Of a DNA stretch of 64,000 bases, positions 9,487 to 18,975 are shown one piece after another. The notes below the pieces were generated by a model, which did no database searches, was not told where the DNA came from, and was given only the letters and a program-made list of their open reading frames with translations. Origin of the DNA: an uncultured Alphaproteobacteria bacterium. GTDB lineage: Bacteria; Pseudomonadota; Alphaproteobacteria; Geminicoccales; Geminicoccaceae. The position numbers were made by a program, and so were the translations under genes. Every line of letters begins with the position of its first letter. The stretch's first letter is position 1. The stretch spans positions 62,001 through 126,000 of the forward strand of contig CALBAK010000006.1 of assembly GCA_937926445.1 (NCBI GenBank). Direction: 5' to 3'.

Positions 9487-10431
9487 TCAGACTTGCACGA
9501 GACCCGGGCGGTAGCGGGCGCACCAAGCGGCGACCGGTGCGAGCGCGGGATGGGCCAGATCGTCGCGCAGCCAGCGCTCGACCCGCGGCAGGAAGGTCCC
9601 GTAGCCGGGCTTTCCCCCGGGGCCGGCGAGTCGGGTGAAGACGGCGAGGATCCGCATCGCACGCTGGGCGCCGAGGATCGCCACGGCGCGGTCGAAGACC
9701 GTTTCCGTGAGCTCGGGTCGCACGGCGCGCAGGCCGGCCCGAAGACGGGCCGCGGTCTCGACCGAGAGGTCGCGACGGACGTCCTGAAGGAGCGAGACGA
9801 GGTCGTAGAGGCAAGGGCCGACGAAGGCGTCTTGGAAATCGATCACCGCGAGGCGCTCGTCGGCGAGCACCATCAGGTTTCGGCAGTGCAGGTCGCGGTG
9901 GACGAACACCTTCGGGCCCACACAAGCGTCCGGTAGGACGGCCGCCCAGGCGGCTCGGAACGCGCTCGCCACCGCGGCCGGGAGTTCGGGGGTCACCTGC
10001 GCCAGGAAGAGCTCGAGCTGATCGAGGAGTGTGGCCGGGTCGAGGGACGGGAGGAAGGCGGGGGCGGCGCATTGGAAGGCGACGAGGAGCTCGAGGGCTC
10101 GCTCGTAGAGCCGTGCCTCGCGTTCCGGGCTGTCGGCCGCCTCGTCGAGATGCTGGTCGCCCAGGTCCTCGATCAGGGCGAGGCGTACCGAGGGGCAAGC
10201 TTGCAGAACGTCCGGCACCCGCACACCGCGACCATCGAGCCAATCGCGCACCTCGAGCCAGCGTTCGATTGGCTCGGGTCCCGAATCCATGAGCAGGGCG
10301 GTTCGACCGTCGGCCGCGACCAACCGCTCGTAACGTCGGGTCGAGGCGTCGCCCACGAGCGGCCGGCGTTCGGCACCCGCCCAGCCGGCGGCTTCGAGAA
10401 AGCCGGCGATCAGCTCCGCTCGCCCGCCCAC
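9487..10431 (-). CDS. amgK: Aminoglycoside-phosphotransferase-fold kinase, AmgK-like
   Basis: A 314-residue kinase-fold protein. It has the Brenner-type catalytic loop VHRDLHCRNLMVL (catalytic Asp, Asn) and the metal-binding Asp in LAVIDFQDAFVGP. The gene position, between tsaE and addB, is that of AmgK, the anomeric N-acetylmuramate/N-acetylglucosamine kinase of peptidoglycan recycling, so the name rests on fold plus context. The usual partner murU (uridylyltransferase) is not next to it here. The start is inferred as GTG 10431 ([12 protein letters not shown]), overlapping the tsaE 3' end by 22 bases; a longer in-frame extension would lie inside tsaE. Confidence 0.8.
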   Translation of the reverse strand: MGGRAELIAGFLEAAGWAGAERRPLVGDASTRRYERLVAADGRTALLMDSGPEPIERWLEVRDWLDGRGVRVPDVLQACPSVRLALIEDLGDQHLDEAADSPEREARLYERALELLVAFQCAAPAFLPSLDPATLLDQLELFLAQVTPELPAAVASAFRAAWAAVLPDACVGPKVFVHRDLHCRNLMVLADERLAVIDFQDAFVGPCLYDLVSLLQDVRRDLSVETAARLRAGLRAVRPELTETVFDRAVAILGAQRAMRILAVFTRLAGPGGKPGYGTFLPRVERWLRDDLAHPALAPVAAWCARYRPGLVQV

Positions 10432-10902
10432 CGCGCCAATTCCGCCAGCCTCGACCGCCAGGCCGGGCCCGCCTCGAGCTCGGCCCGGCGTCGCTCGGGA
10501 TCCCCCGGGTCCGGCAGGAAGAGGCGGATCGTCAACCGGTCGTAGGGGAGCCTGGTTCCAGCGCGCTCCGGCCATTCGACGAGCAGCGCTCCTTCCGCGA
10601 GCGCCTCCTCGAGGCTCAACTCGTCGAGTTCGACCGGGTCGGCGATCCGATACAGGTCCGCATGGGTCACGATCAGAGTCTCGAGGTCGTAGCGCTGGAC
10701 GAGCGTGAAGGTCGGGCTCGGGACCTCGATCGGCGCACCGGCTAGCGCCCGGATCAGGGCGCGAGCGAGCTCGGTCTTGCCGCTGCCGAGCTCGCCCTCG
10801 AGACCGACCAGATCGCCCCGCCGCAGGAGAGCAGCGAGCCGGGCCGCGAGGGCCTCGGTCGCGGCCGGTCCCGGAAGCTCGACGAGGATGCGATCGACCG
10901 GC

Positions 10903-10907
<5 letters not shown>
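10410..10907 (-). CDS. tsaE: tRNA N6-threonylcarbamoyladenosine factor TsaE, probably with an ATT start
   Basis: About 165 residues. TsaE is the ATPase partner of TsaB/TsaD in making t6A37 on ANN-decoding tRNAs. The frame shows the P-loop [39 protein letters not shown] and the WPERAG block, all diagnostic. No ATG, GTG or TTG lies in frame upstream of the P-loop: the first GTG (10670) is far downstream of it. The only reasonable start is ATT 10907-10905, which overlaps the ahcY stop (TATTGA) and follows a GGAG about ten bases upstream. The reading frame then begins (M)[19 protein letters not shown]. Rare ATT starts are known (infC), so this could be regulatory or simply coupled to ahcY termination. 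Confidence 0.85.
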
Positions 10908-12303
<1,396 letters not shown>

Positions 12304-12391
12304 GAGCCTCTCTCTGACGGGCGCCGGTCCGCGGGGCGCACGTGCCCGACCGGCACCGGCTCCGGGCTTAAACCACGGTGCGCCCGGAGGC

Positions 12392-12406
12392 GGCAAGCCG
12401 GTTGCC
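12392..12406 (-). terminator. Small hairpin between ptsH and ahcY
   Basis: On the minus strand GGCAA and TTGCC flank a CCGGC core just after the HPr stop and about 90 bases before the ahcY ATG. It could end the rpoN-pts transcript or be part of the ahcY leader. There is no U-tract, so the role is uncertain. Confidence 0.25.
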
Positions 12407-12419
12407 CGGTGGCCCGGGT

Positions 12420-12698
12420 TCACTCCTCGTCGAACCCCCGGGCCACGAGCTCGGCCAGGGCCTCGAGCGCGGCTGCGGCCTCCGGCCCCGTGGCGCTGAG
12501 GCGCAAGACCGAGCCCGTTGCCGCTGTGAGCATCATGAGACCGAGGATCGAGGTGCCGACCACCTCGAGATCGTCCTTGGCGACCAGGACGCGGGCGTCG
12601 AAGCGCTCGGCCAACCGCACGAAACGGGCCGCGGCGCGGGCGTGCAGCCCGAGCCGGTTGACCACCGTCACCTCGCGCGTGAGCTGCATTTCGGGCAA
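12420..12698 (-). CDS. ptsH: Phosphocarrier protein HPr (NPr-like)
   Basis: A 92-residue HPr. The phosphorylatable histidine is in [14 protein letters not shown] near residue 20, and the HprK target serine is in [12 protein letters not shown]. It relays phosphate from EI-Ntr to PtsN and the EIIA encoded just upstream, and is the substrate for the HprK in the same operon. It follows the EIIA gene after a six-base gap. As is usual for alphaproteobacteria, no sugar permease (EIIB/EIIC) is nearby, so this is a regulatory PTS. Confidence 0.95.
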   Translation of the reverse strand: MPEMQLTREVTVVNRLGLHARAAARFVRLAERFDARVLVAKDDLEVVGTSILGLMMLTAATGSVLRLSATGPEAAAALEALAELVARGFDEE

Positions 12699-12704
12699 TT
12701 CGGC

Positions 12705-13112
12705 TCAGCTCCGGTCGACCAAGAGGAGCCGGCTCGCTACGTTGATGTATTTGCGGCCGGCTTCCTGGGCGGCGGTGACGGCCGCTGCGAGGGGTTCGCT
12801 CGCGCGCACCGAGGCGAGCTTGATGAGCATCGGAAGGTTGACGCCGGCGATCACCTCGACACCGGGCCGGTCCATGGTGGAGATGGCGAGGTTGGACGGC
12901 GTGCCGCCGAACATGTCGGTCAGGATCACGACACCCTGACCGCTGTCGACGGCGCGCACCGCCTCCACGATCTCCGCCCGGCGTCGCTCGATGTCGTCGT
13001 CGACCTCGATGCAGATCGCTCGGGCCTGCCGCTGAGGCCCGACGACGTGCTCGACCGCGGCGAGGAACTCCGCGGCGAGACGTCCGTGGGTGACGAGCAC
13101 GAGGCCGATCAT
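12705..13112 (-). CDS. PTS mannose-type EIIA component
   Basis: A 135-residue EIIA-Man fold protein beginning [17 protein letters not shown]. The phosphorylation histidine is in the VTHG motif at residue 9; [12 protein letters not shown] is the second family signature. It accepts phosphate from HPr. Without EIIB/C/D in the neighbourhood it probably serves as a regulatory phosphorylation sink. The ATG overlaps the rapZ stop as ATGA, indicating coupled translation. Confidence 0.93.
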   Translation of the reverse strand: MIGLVLVTHGRLAAEFLAAVEHVVGPQRQARAICIEVDDDIERRRAEIVEAVRAVDSGQGVVILTDMFGGTPSNLAISTMDRPGVEVIAGVNLPMLIKLASVRASEPLAAAVTAAQEAGRKYINVASRLLLVDRS

Positions 13113-13990
13113 CGAGACGGCTCCGCCGGATCGCCCTCGCATTCCACGAGATCGCGGTGGACCACCGCGGGTTGCCAGCCGCCGGAACGCAGCCTGCGCG
13201 CGAGCTCTTCGGCGAGGGCGACCGAGCGATGCCGACCGCCAGTGCAACCGACGGCGATGGTGAGATAGCTCTTCCCTTCGGCCCGGTAGCGCGGCAAGAG
13301 CGGCATCAAGAGAGCCTCCAGCCGATCCAGGGTCGACCTCCAGTCCGGATCCCGCGCGACGTGGTCCTGCACCGCCGGGGCGAGCCCGGTCAGCGGGCGC
13401 AGCGCCTGCACATAGTGCGGATTGCTCAGGAATCGAGCGTCGAACACGATATCGGCCTCGCGGGGCAGGCCGTTTCGGAACGAGAAGGAGAGGACGGTGA
13501 TGGTGAGCCGGCCCTCCGCTTGGGGGTCGAGCTCGGCCACGACCCGTCGACGCAGGTCGGCGAGCGTACTCGAGCTCGTGTCGATCACGAGATCGGCCGC
13601 AGCCTTGAGCGGGGCCATGAGTACTCGCTCGCGGGCGATCCCGTCGGTCACCGGTCGGTCCTGGGCGAGCGGGTGGCGGCGGCGGCTCTCTGTGTAGCGG
13701 CGCTGCAGCACGTCGTCGTCGCACTCGAAGAAGACGAGCCGGATCGGTGTCGCGGCCTCGGCGCGGAATCGCTCCACCTCGCGCACGAGCTCGGCAGGTA
13801 CGAGCCCCCGGGTCCGACTGTCGACACCGACGGCGAGCGGCCGCTCGGGCGGTTCGTTCGGCCGCAGCAGGCGGGTGAGGAGTTGGAACGGAAGATTGTC
13901 GACTGCCTCGTAGCCGACGTCCTCGAGGATGCGCAGGCAGGAACTGCGGCCCGCTCCCGACATGCCCGTGACGATCACGATCCGGCTCAT
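13109..13990 (-). CDS. rapZ: RNase adapter/nucleotide-binding protein RapZ (YvcJ family)
   Basis: A 293-residue P-loop protein. The N-terminal Walker A is [18 protein letters not shown] (GxxGxGRS), followed by GYEAVDNLP. The C-terminal domain has [21 protein letters not shown] and the [14 protein letters not shown] signature. In enterobacteria RapZ directs RNase E to sRNA GlmZ; in alphaproteobacteria its target is less clear, but the link with hprK and ptsN is conserved. ATG 13990 overlaps the hprK stop and its own stop overlaps the EIIA start, both as ATGA. Confidence 0.95.
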   Translation of the reverse strand: MSRIVIVTGMSGAGRSSCLRILEDVGYEAVDNLPFQLLTRLLRPNEPPERPLAVGVDSRTRGLVPAELVREVERFRAEAATPIRLVFFECDDDVLQRRYTESRRRHPLAQDRPVTDGIARERVLMAPLKAAADLVIDTSSSTLADLRRRVVAELDPQAEGRLTITVLSFSFRNGLPREADIVFDARFLSNPHYVQALRPLTGLAPAVQDHVARDPDWRSTLDRLEALLMPLLPRYRAEGKSYLTIAVGCTGGRHRSVALAEELARRLRSGGWQPAVVHRDLVECEGDPAEPSR

Positions 13991-14430
13991 GGCGATCCCG
14001 TAGCGACGGGGGACGCGAGCAGTACCGTCCGAAGCCGCGCCAAGGCCGAGGCCTCGCGGCAGGCGAGCGCGATGCGCGGTAAGGCGACGCCGAGAAGATG
14101 TTCGAGGACGAGCTCGGGGAGCCGCTCGACGAGGCGCTGGCGGCAGTCGACCAAGAGATGGACGGGCTGGTTCGAGAGCGCCGGCAGGCGGTACAGCCCC
14201 TGACCGCGAAGCTCGACGAGGCCGGGCTCGGCTTTGGGCCTGGCGGTCAGACGACCGTTGCGAACCTCGAGCTCGACCAGGTCGTCGGCCAACAGATCGG
14301 CTCCCGCCTCGAGCAGGCGGAGGAGCAGATCCGACTTGCCGCGGCCCGGCGGTCCGCGCAGCAGGACGCCGCGCCCGAGCCAGCGCACACAGCTCGCGTG
14401 CAGACAGTACAGCGCGGGAGCGTCGCTCAC
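13987..14430 (-). CDS. hprK: HPr kinase/phosphorylase, short alphaproteobacterial form
   Basis: A 147-residue protein containing only the C-terminal catalytic domain of HprK. The P-loop is GPPGRGKSDLLLRL at residues 26-39, and LLADDLVELEVRNGRL follows as the next conserved strand. The N-terminal domain of Firmicutes HprK (about 130 residues) is absent, as is normal in alphaproteobacteria. It phosphorylates HPr on serine. GTG 14430 overlaps the ptsN stop (GTGA) and the hprK stop overlaps the rapZ start (ATGA). Confidence 0.92.
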   Translation of the reverse strand: MSDAPALYCLHASCVRWLGRGVLLRGPPGRGKSDLLLRLLEAGADLLADDLVELEVRNGRLTARPKAEPGLVELRGQGLYRLPALSNQPVHLLVDCRQRLVERLPELVLEHLLGVALPRIALACREASALARLRTVLLASPVATGSP

Positions 14431-14891
14431 CGTGAAGCCTCGGCGCGCCCGACGAGGATCGCATGGACCCTGGCCCGATCCTCGCAATGCCTGAGTGCCT
14501 CGCAGAGCTCCTCGTCCCGCAGCAGCCGGGCGATTCGCGCGAGGGCCTTCAGGTGGTCGGTGCCGGCGCCCTCCGGCGCCAAGAGGAGGAACACGAGATC
14601 GACGGGCTCGCCGTCGATCGCTTCGAAGTCGACCGGCTTGGCGAGGCGGACGAAGAAGCCCGTGAAGTTTCCGAGCTCCCGAATCCGTGCATGGGGGATC
14701 GCGATGCCGCCCCCGAGGCCGGTGGTTCCGAGCCGCTCTCTTTGCAGGAGCGCTTCCAGGATCACCTCGGCGTCGACCCCGGTCACACGGGCCGCCGCCT
14801 GAGCCAGGCTGCGCAGGACCTGCCGTTTGCTGGTCGCCTTGAGGTCGAGCAGCACCCGATCCGGCGTAACGAGCGTTCCGAGGTCGATCAC
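14427..14891 (-). CDS. ptsN: PTS IIA-like nitrogen regulatory protein PtsN
   Basis: A 154-residue EIIA-Ntr. The active-site histidine is in GGIAIPHARIREL, and the family block ERLGTTGLGGG precedes it. It is phosphorylated by HPr/NPr; in its dephosphorylated form it regulates potassium transport and sensor kinases in studied alphaproteobacteria. It lies 67 bases downstream of rpoN, its usual neighbour. The ribosome hibernation factor gene (hpf/raiA) that often sits between them is missing here. Confidence 0.94.
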   Translation of the reverse strand: MIDLGTLVTPDRVLLDLKATSKRQVLRSLAQAAARVTGVDAEVILEALLQRERLGTTGLGGGIAIPHARIRELGNFTGFFVRLAKPVDFEAIDGEPVDLVFLLLAPEGAGTDHLKALARIARLLRDEELCEALRHCEDRARVHAILVGRAEASR

Positions 14892-14925
14892 GCGAACGGC
14901 TCCTCACGGCCCGAGAGCCCGTCCG

Positions 14926-14939
14926 CGTTCGTGCGAACG
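14926..14939. repeat. 14-base palindrome between rpoN and ptsN
   Basis: CGTTCG and CGAACG flank a two-base centre, in the 67-base gap after rpoN and before ptsN. It could be an operator half-site pair or part of an mRNA hairpin. No partner copy was seen in the window. Confidence 0.25.
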
Positions 14940-14958
14940 ACGAGCTGTTCGGTCGTGC

Positions 14959-16410
14959 TCACGAGGCGAGAGCCCTGGCCCGGCGCCGTTGGACCGAGGA
15001 AGCGATACCGAGCGATTCCCGATATTTCGCCACGGTTCGGCGGGCGATCACGACACCGCGATCGCGCAGTGCGGCCACGATCTGGTCGTCGGACAACACC
15101 GCATCCCCCCGCTCGCTCTCGATCAAACGCCGGATCTCCTGGCGGATCGCCTCGGCGCTGTGACTCGCGCCCTGCTCGGTCGCAGCGATCGCGTTAGTGA
15201 AGAAGTAGCGCAGCGGGAAGGTCCCGAGCGGGGTCGCGACATATTTGTCTGCCGTGGCCCGGCTCACGGTGCTCTCGTGGAGGCCCGTAGCTTCGGCCAC
15301 TTCGCGTAGCACGAGGGGCCGCAGGCCCGCCGGGCCTCGCTCCAGGAAGCCGACCTGGCGGGCGAACACGGCGCGGGTGACGCGCAGCACGGTGCGGGCG
15401 CGCTGGTCGAGTGCCTTTACGAGCCAGATCGCCGCCTGGTAGCGTTCGGAGAGGAACTCGCGCTCTCGCCGCTCGCCGCAGCGGCGACTGATCTCGGCAT
15501 AGTAGCTTCGGTCGACGAGAAGGCGAGGCAAGGTCGCCTGGTTGAGCTCGACTCGCCAGCTGCGCCGACCGGCGCGCCGGACGATCACGTCCGGGACGAC
15601 CTCGACCGGCTCGGGTGGGGTCAGGGAGAGGCCTGGCTTGGGGTCGAGCCGCTTGATCTCGAGGATCATCTCCTTGACGTCGTCGAGATCGACCCGGCAG
15701 ACGCGCTGCAGCGCATTGAAATCGGCCCGGGCGACCAGCGGCAGATTGTCGAGCAGCGTCGCCATCGCCGGGTCCAGCCGATCGCGGTCGGCGAGCTGGG
15801 CCGCGAGGCATTCTCTGAGGTCACGGGCACCACAGCCGATCGGTTCGCAGCGGAGGATCGCCGCACGCGCCGCCGCGATTTCGGTTTCGCTCGCACCGAG
15901 CGCCTGGGCGAGCTCGCTGTCGGTCTCCCGCAGATAGCCGTCCTCGGCCAGCCAGTCGACGAGGCGCTCGGCCAGAGCGGCGATCGACGGGGTCAGGCGC
16001 TGACGCGCGAGCTGGGCGCGGAGATGCTCGGCGAGGGTCGGCGGCCGGACGAGGCGGCCTTCGAGCGCCACCTCGCCGTCGTCCGGCTGAGATGCGCCGC
16101 GACGCTCGACGCTCAGCCTGCGATCGGCGGCGACCGGCGCTCCGGGTGCAGCCCACCCTTCGTCCTCGCCACCTCGGCTGAGAGACGGGCCGGGTCGTCC
16201 CGACAGTTCGGCCTCGCGCTCTCCGGGAGCCGCGGGGCCGATCCGTTCGGTCTCGACGCGGAGGAGAAACGGGTTCTCGGCGAGCTCCCGATCGACGACC
16301 GCAGCAAGCTCGAGGTTGTTGAGCTGCAGGAGCCGGATCGCCTGCTGGAGCTGGGGCGTGAGAACCAGTCCCTGGGTCTGTCGAACCTCGAGACGGAGGG
16401 CCACGCTCAC
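14959..16410 (-). CDS. rpoN: RNA polymerase sigma-54 factor
   Basis: A 483-residue sigma-54. Region I is the glutamine/leucine-rich LVLTPQLQQAIRLLQLNNLEL near the N terminus; an acidic variable linker follows. The core-binding region contains GCGARDLRECLAAQL. The C-terminal DNA-binding part has the helix-turn-helix VAEATGLHESTVSRATADKY and the RpoN box ARRTVAKYRESLGI. It directs transcription of nitrogen-regulated and other promoters with -24/-12 elements together with AAA+ activators. The start is GTG 16410, 15 bases after lptB. Confidence 0.96.
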   Translation of the reverse strand: MSVALRLEVRQTQGLVLTPQLQQAIRLLQLNNLELAAVVDRELAENPFLLRVETERIGPAAPGEREAELSGRPGPSLSRGGEDEGWAAPGAPVAADRRLSVERRGASQPDDGEVALEGRLVRPPTLAEHLRAQLARQRLTPSIAALAERLVDWLAEDGYLRETDSELAQALGASETEIAAARAAILRCEPIGCGARDLRECLAAQLADRDRLDPAMATLLDNLPLVARADFNALQRVCRVDLDDVKEMILEIKRLDPKPGLSLTPPEPVEVVPDVIVRRAGRRSWRVELNQATLPRLLVDRSYYAEISRRCGERREREFLSERYQAAIWLVKALDQRARTVLRVTRAVFARQVGFLERGPAGLRPLVLREVAEATGLHESTVSRATADKYVATPLGTFPLRYFFTNAIAATEQGASHSAEAIRQEIRRLIESERGDAVLSDDQIVAALRDRGVVIARRTVAKYRESLGIASSVQRRRARALAS

Positions 16411-16425
16411 GGCTGTGCCCCGCCC

Positions 16426-17235
16426 TCAGAGAGAGAACCGATCCCCGAGATAGACGCGCCGGACCAAGGGGTCGGCGACGATCTCGGATGGTGTGCCCTC
16501 CCGCAGCAGGCGACCCTCGTGCAGAATGTAGGCGCGATCGATGATCGCGAGCGTGTCGCGCACATTGTGGTCGGTGATCAGAACGCCGATGCCGCGCTCC
16601 TTGAGATGGGCCACGAGGGCCCGGATCTCGCCCACATTGATCGGGTCGATGCCGGCCAGCGGTTCGTCGAGAAGCATGTAGCGGGGCTCGGCGGCGAGAG
16701 CGCGGGCGATCTCGACCCGCCGCCGCTCACCGCCGGAGAGTGCGAGCGCCGAGGAACGCCGCAAGCGGGCGAGACCGAACTCCTCCAGCAGGAGCTCGAG
16801 CCGCCGGGCCCTCGTTGCCCGCGAGGGTTCGTGCAGTTCGAGGACGGCCGCGAGATTCTCCTCGACCGTGAGGCCGCGGAAGATCGAGGCCTCTTGAGGC
16901 AGATAGCCGACCCCGAGCCGGGCCCGACGGTACATCGGCAGACGGGTCACGTCGGTGCCGTCCAGCAGGACCCGCCCGCTGTCGGGTGCGATCAGCCCGG
17001 TCAGGATGTAGAAAGAGGTCGTCTTGCCCGCACCGTTCGGTCCCAACAGACCCACGGCCTCCCCCGGTACGACGTGAAGCGTGACGGAATCGAGGACCCG
17101 GCGCCCCTTGTAGCTCTTCGACACGGCCTCGCAGCCGAGCGCGCTGACCGGCTGTACCGGCGCGTCCAGCCGGCCCGTCCGCACGCCGGCTCCGTGCGCC
17201 ACCCGCTCTGCGATCTCCGCGACCACCGTCGCCAC
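16426..17235 (-). CDS. lptB: LPS export ABC transporter ATP-binding protein LptB
   Basis: A 269-residue ATPase of the LptBFG complex that extracts lipopolysaccharide from the inner membrane. It has Walker A GPNGAGKTTSFYILTGL, Q-loop YLPQEASIFR, signature ALSGGERRRVEIARAL and Walker B YMLLDEPLAGIDP, where LptB-typical spacing includes the INVGEIRALVAHLKERG segment. The N-terminal 30 residues before the ABC core (SALGCEAVSKSYKGRRV) are unusually long; GTG 17235 is the first start, and an internal start is possible. It lies between lptA and rpoN, as in other alphaproteobacteria. Confidence 0.95.
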   Translation of the reverse strand: MATVVAEIAERVAHGAGVRTGRLDAPVQPVSALGCEAVSKSYKGRRVLDSVTLHVVPGEAVGLLGPNGAGKTTSFYILTGLIAPDSGRVLLDGTDVTRLPMYRRARLGVGYLPQEASIFRGLTVEENLAAVLELHEPSRATRARRLELLLEEFGLARLRRSSALALSGGERRRVEIARALAAEPRYMLLDEPLAGIDPINVGEIRALVAHLKERGIGVLITDHNVRDTLAIIDRAYILHEGRLLREGTPSEIVADPLVRRVYLGDRFSL

Positions 17236-17253
17236 TGCCCGAGAGCTCCCCGC

Positions 17254-17841
17254 TCAGCGCGCCGACTGTTCCCGTGGCTTCTCGGCCGCCGAGGGGCGAC
17301 CCTGGGCCTGCCCCTCGCGGGGCACGAACAGCGCCCGGACGCGCTCACCCGACGGGCCGCCCGCCCTCGCCGCCCGGACCACCGCGGTCCCTGTGGCGAG
17401 GTCCATCTCCAGCTGCCCGCCGCGGACAACATTGTCGCCCCTGGTTAAGATCACGTTACCGTCGAGTCGGATGCGGCCGGCATCCGGATCATAGACACCC
17501 CGATCACCCTGAGCGGTCTGGCCGGGCTCCACGACCACGACTCGACCCGTCGCTTCGATCCGCCGGATGCCCTGGCCGCCGCCGGGCCGCTCCTCGCCGT
17601 AGAAAACCTTGAGCTCGTCGGCGCGCAGCGAACGATCACCCTGCGTGGCATCCACATTGCCGGAGAACACGGCGAGCCGCTCGTTCTGCCGCACGACGAG
17701 GCTGTCGGCGACGATCTCGATGGGGGCACTCGAGCCCTGCCCCGGCAGAACGGCCTGGGCCCGGCCCGTCGACGGCGAGCCGAGCAGCAGGGCGCCGCCC
17801 AGGACCAGGAGAACGAACAGGGGCGACCGCTGCTCAGACAA
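17254..17841 (-). CDS. lptA: LPS transport periplasmic protein LptA (OstA-like)
   Basis: A 195-residue protein with a signal peptide (FVLLVLGGALLLGSPSTGRAQA) and the OstA beta-jellyroll repeats. These begin IEIVADSLVVRQNERLAVF and continue through GNVDATQGDRSLRAD, VYDPDAGRIRLDGNVILTRGD and LEMDLATGTAVV. It forms the periplasmic bridge for lipopolysaccharide. The start is TTG 17841, overlapping the upstream isomerase by eight bases. No lptC gene lies between the isomerase and lptA, which is its usual alphaproteobacterial place. Confidence 0.9.
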   Translation of the reverse strand: MSEQRSPLFVLLVLGGALLLGSPSTGRAQAVLPGQGSSAPIEIVADSLVVRQNERLAVFSGNVDATQGDRSLRADELKVFYGEERPGGGQGIRRIEATGRVVVVEPGQTAQGDRGVYDPDAGRIRLDGNVILTRGDNVVRGGQLEMDLATGTAVVRAARAGGPSGERVRALFVPREGQAQGRPSAAEKPREQSAR

Positions 17842-18865
17842 TGCCCGCCCTCAAGCAATCGTGCAGATGCAAGGCGCCGATCGGACGGTCGTTCTCGGTG
17901 ATGAAGAGGACCGTGATCGGTCGCTTCGGATCGTTCATGAGGGCGACCGCTTCGACCGCCAACGCCCGGCCCTCGATCGTTCGCGGATGGGGGGTCATGA
18001 TGTCGCGGGCACGCTGGGCGAGCAGGTCGTCGGTCAGGTGGCGGCGTAGGTCGCCATCGGTCACGATGCCGACGAGCCGTCCCTCGGGATCCACCACGCC
18101 CACGCACCCGAGGCAGCCGCGGGTCATTTCGAGGACCGTCTCGCGGGCGCTCGCATCGAGCCCGACGAGCGGCACCTGATCGCCGCGACGCATGATCTGT
18201 TCGACGCGCAGCAGCTGGGCGCCGAGCTTGCCTCCCGGGTGGAAGACGGCGAACTCGCGCGCGGTGAAGCCGGAGCGGTCGAGCAGCGCCACGGCGAGCG
18301 CATCGCCGATTGCGAGCATGCAGGTGGTGGAGGAGGTGGGGGCGAGCCCCATCGGACAGGCCTCGCCGACCGGGGGCAAGACGATCGCGAGGTCGGCGGC
18401 TTCGGCGAGTGTGCTCGGCGCCCGCCCGACGACGGCGACGAGGGGGATCGAGAAGCGCCGGGTATAGAGGGTCAGGTCCTTGAGCTCGCTGGTCTCGCCC
18501 GAATTCGAGAGGGCCAGCACCGCGTCCTGGGCGGTGATCATGCCGAGATCGCCGTGACTGGCCTCGGCCGGATGAACGAAGAGTGCCGGCGTGCCGGTCG
18601 AGGCGAGGGTCGCCGCGATCTTGCGGGCGATGTGTCCGCTCTTGCCCATGCCGGTCACCACGACCCGGCCCTCGATGCCGGCCAGGAGGTCGACCGCGGC
18701 CGTGAAACTGTCGCCGATCGCCCGCTCGAGGGCCGAAAGCGCCTCCGCCTCGCTGCGGATGACACGCCTGCCGGCAGCGAGGGCCCGCTCGGCGGCGACC
18801 GGATCACGAAGCGGGCCGCAGATCCCGATACGCGACCGTGAGAGCAAAGCCCGATCTTCGCGCAA
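17834..18865 (-). CDS. kdsD: D-arabinose 5-phosphate isomerase (KpsF/GutQ family)
   Basis: A 343-residue protein with an N-terminal SIS isomerase domain (VVTGMGKSGHIARKIAATL, HPAEASHGDLGM, LSNSGETSEL) and two C-terminal CBS domains (from about residue 215: MRRGDQVPLV... and MTPHPRTIEG...). It interconverts ribulose 5-phosphate and arabinose 5-phosphate, the first step to KDO for lipopolysaccharide. It is immediately upstream of lptA, overlapping by eight bases, which ties KDO supply to LPS export. Confidence 0.93.
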   Translation of the reverse strand: MREDRALLSRSRIGICGPLRDPVAAERALAAGRRVIRSEAEALSALERAIGDSFTAAVDLLAGIEGRVVVTGMGKSGHIARKIAATLASTGTPALFVHPAEASHGDLGMITAQDAVLALSNSGETSELKDLTLYTRRFSIPLVAVVGRAPSTLAEAADLAIVLPPVGEACPMGLAPTSSTTCMLAIGDALAVALLDRSGFTAREFAVFHPGGKLGAQLLRVEQIMRRGDQVPLVGLDASARETVLEMTRGCLGCVGVVDPEGRLVGIVTDGDLRRHLTDDLLAQRARDIMTPHPRTIEGRALAVEAVALMNDPKRPITVLFITENDRPIGALHLHDCLRAGIV

Positions 18866-18902
18866 GGCGTCGTTTCCTCCGAACCTTTACGACCGCCGGG
18901 CC

Positions 18903-18921
18903 CCGCCCATCGAACGGGCGG
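18903..18921 (-). terminator. GC-rich hairpin between rnd and the isomerase
   Basis: CCGCCC and GGGCGG flank a seven-base loop in the 110-base gap after rnd and before the arabinose-5-phosphate isomerase gene. It could terminate the tRNA-Leu-rnd transcript. No U-tract follows. Confidence 0.25.
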
Positions 18922-18975
18922 AGTATGGAAACGGGGCCTACCATCGTCAACGCGGCGTCCCGGCGCGCCGCCCGC

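Noticed and set aside
7337-10243. 968-codon minus-strand frame across addB and amgK
   Set aside because: Arg/Pro-rich shadow in a second frame of the real genes; no motif.
12304-12419. Possible SAH or SAM riboswitch in front of ahcY
   Set aside because: The gap is GC-rich with hairpins but lacks the conserved core motifs of SAH, SAM-II or SAM/SAH riboswitches as I know them.
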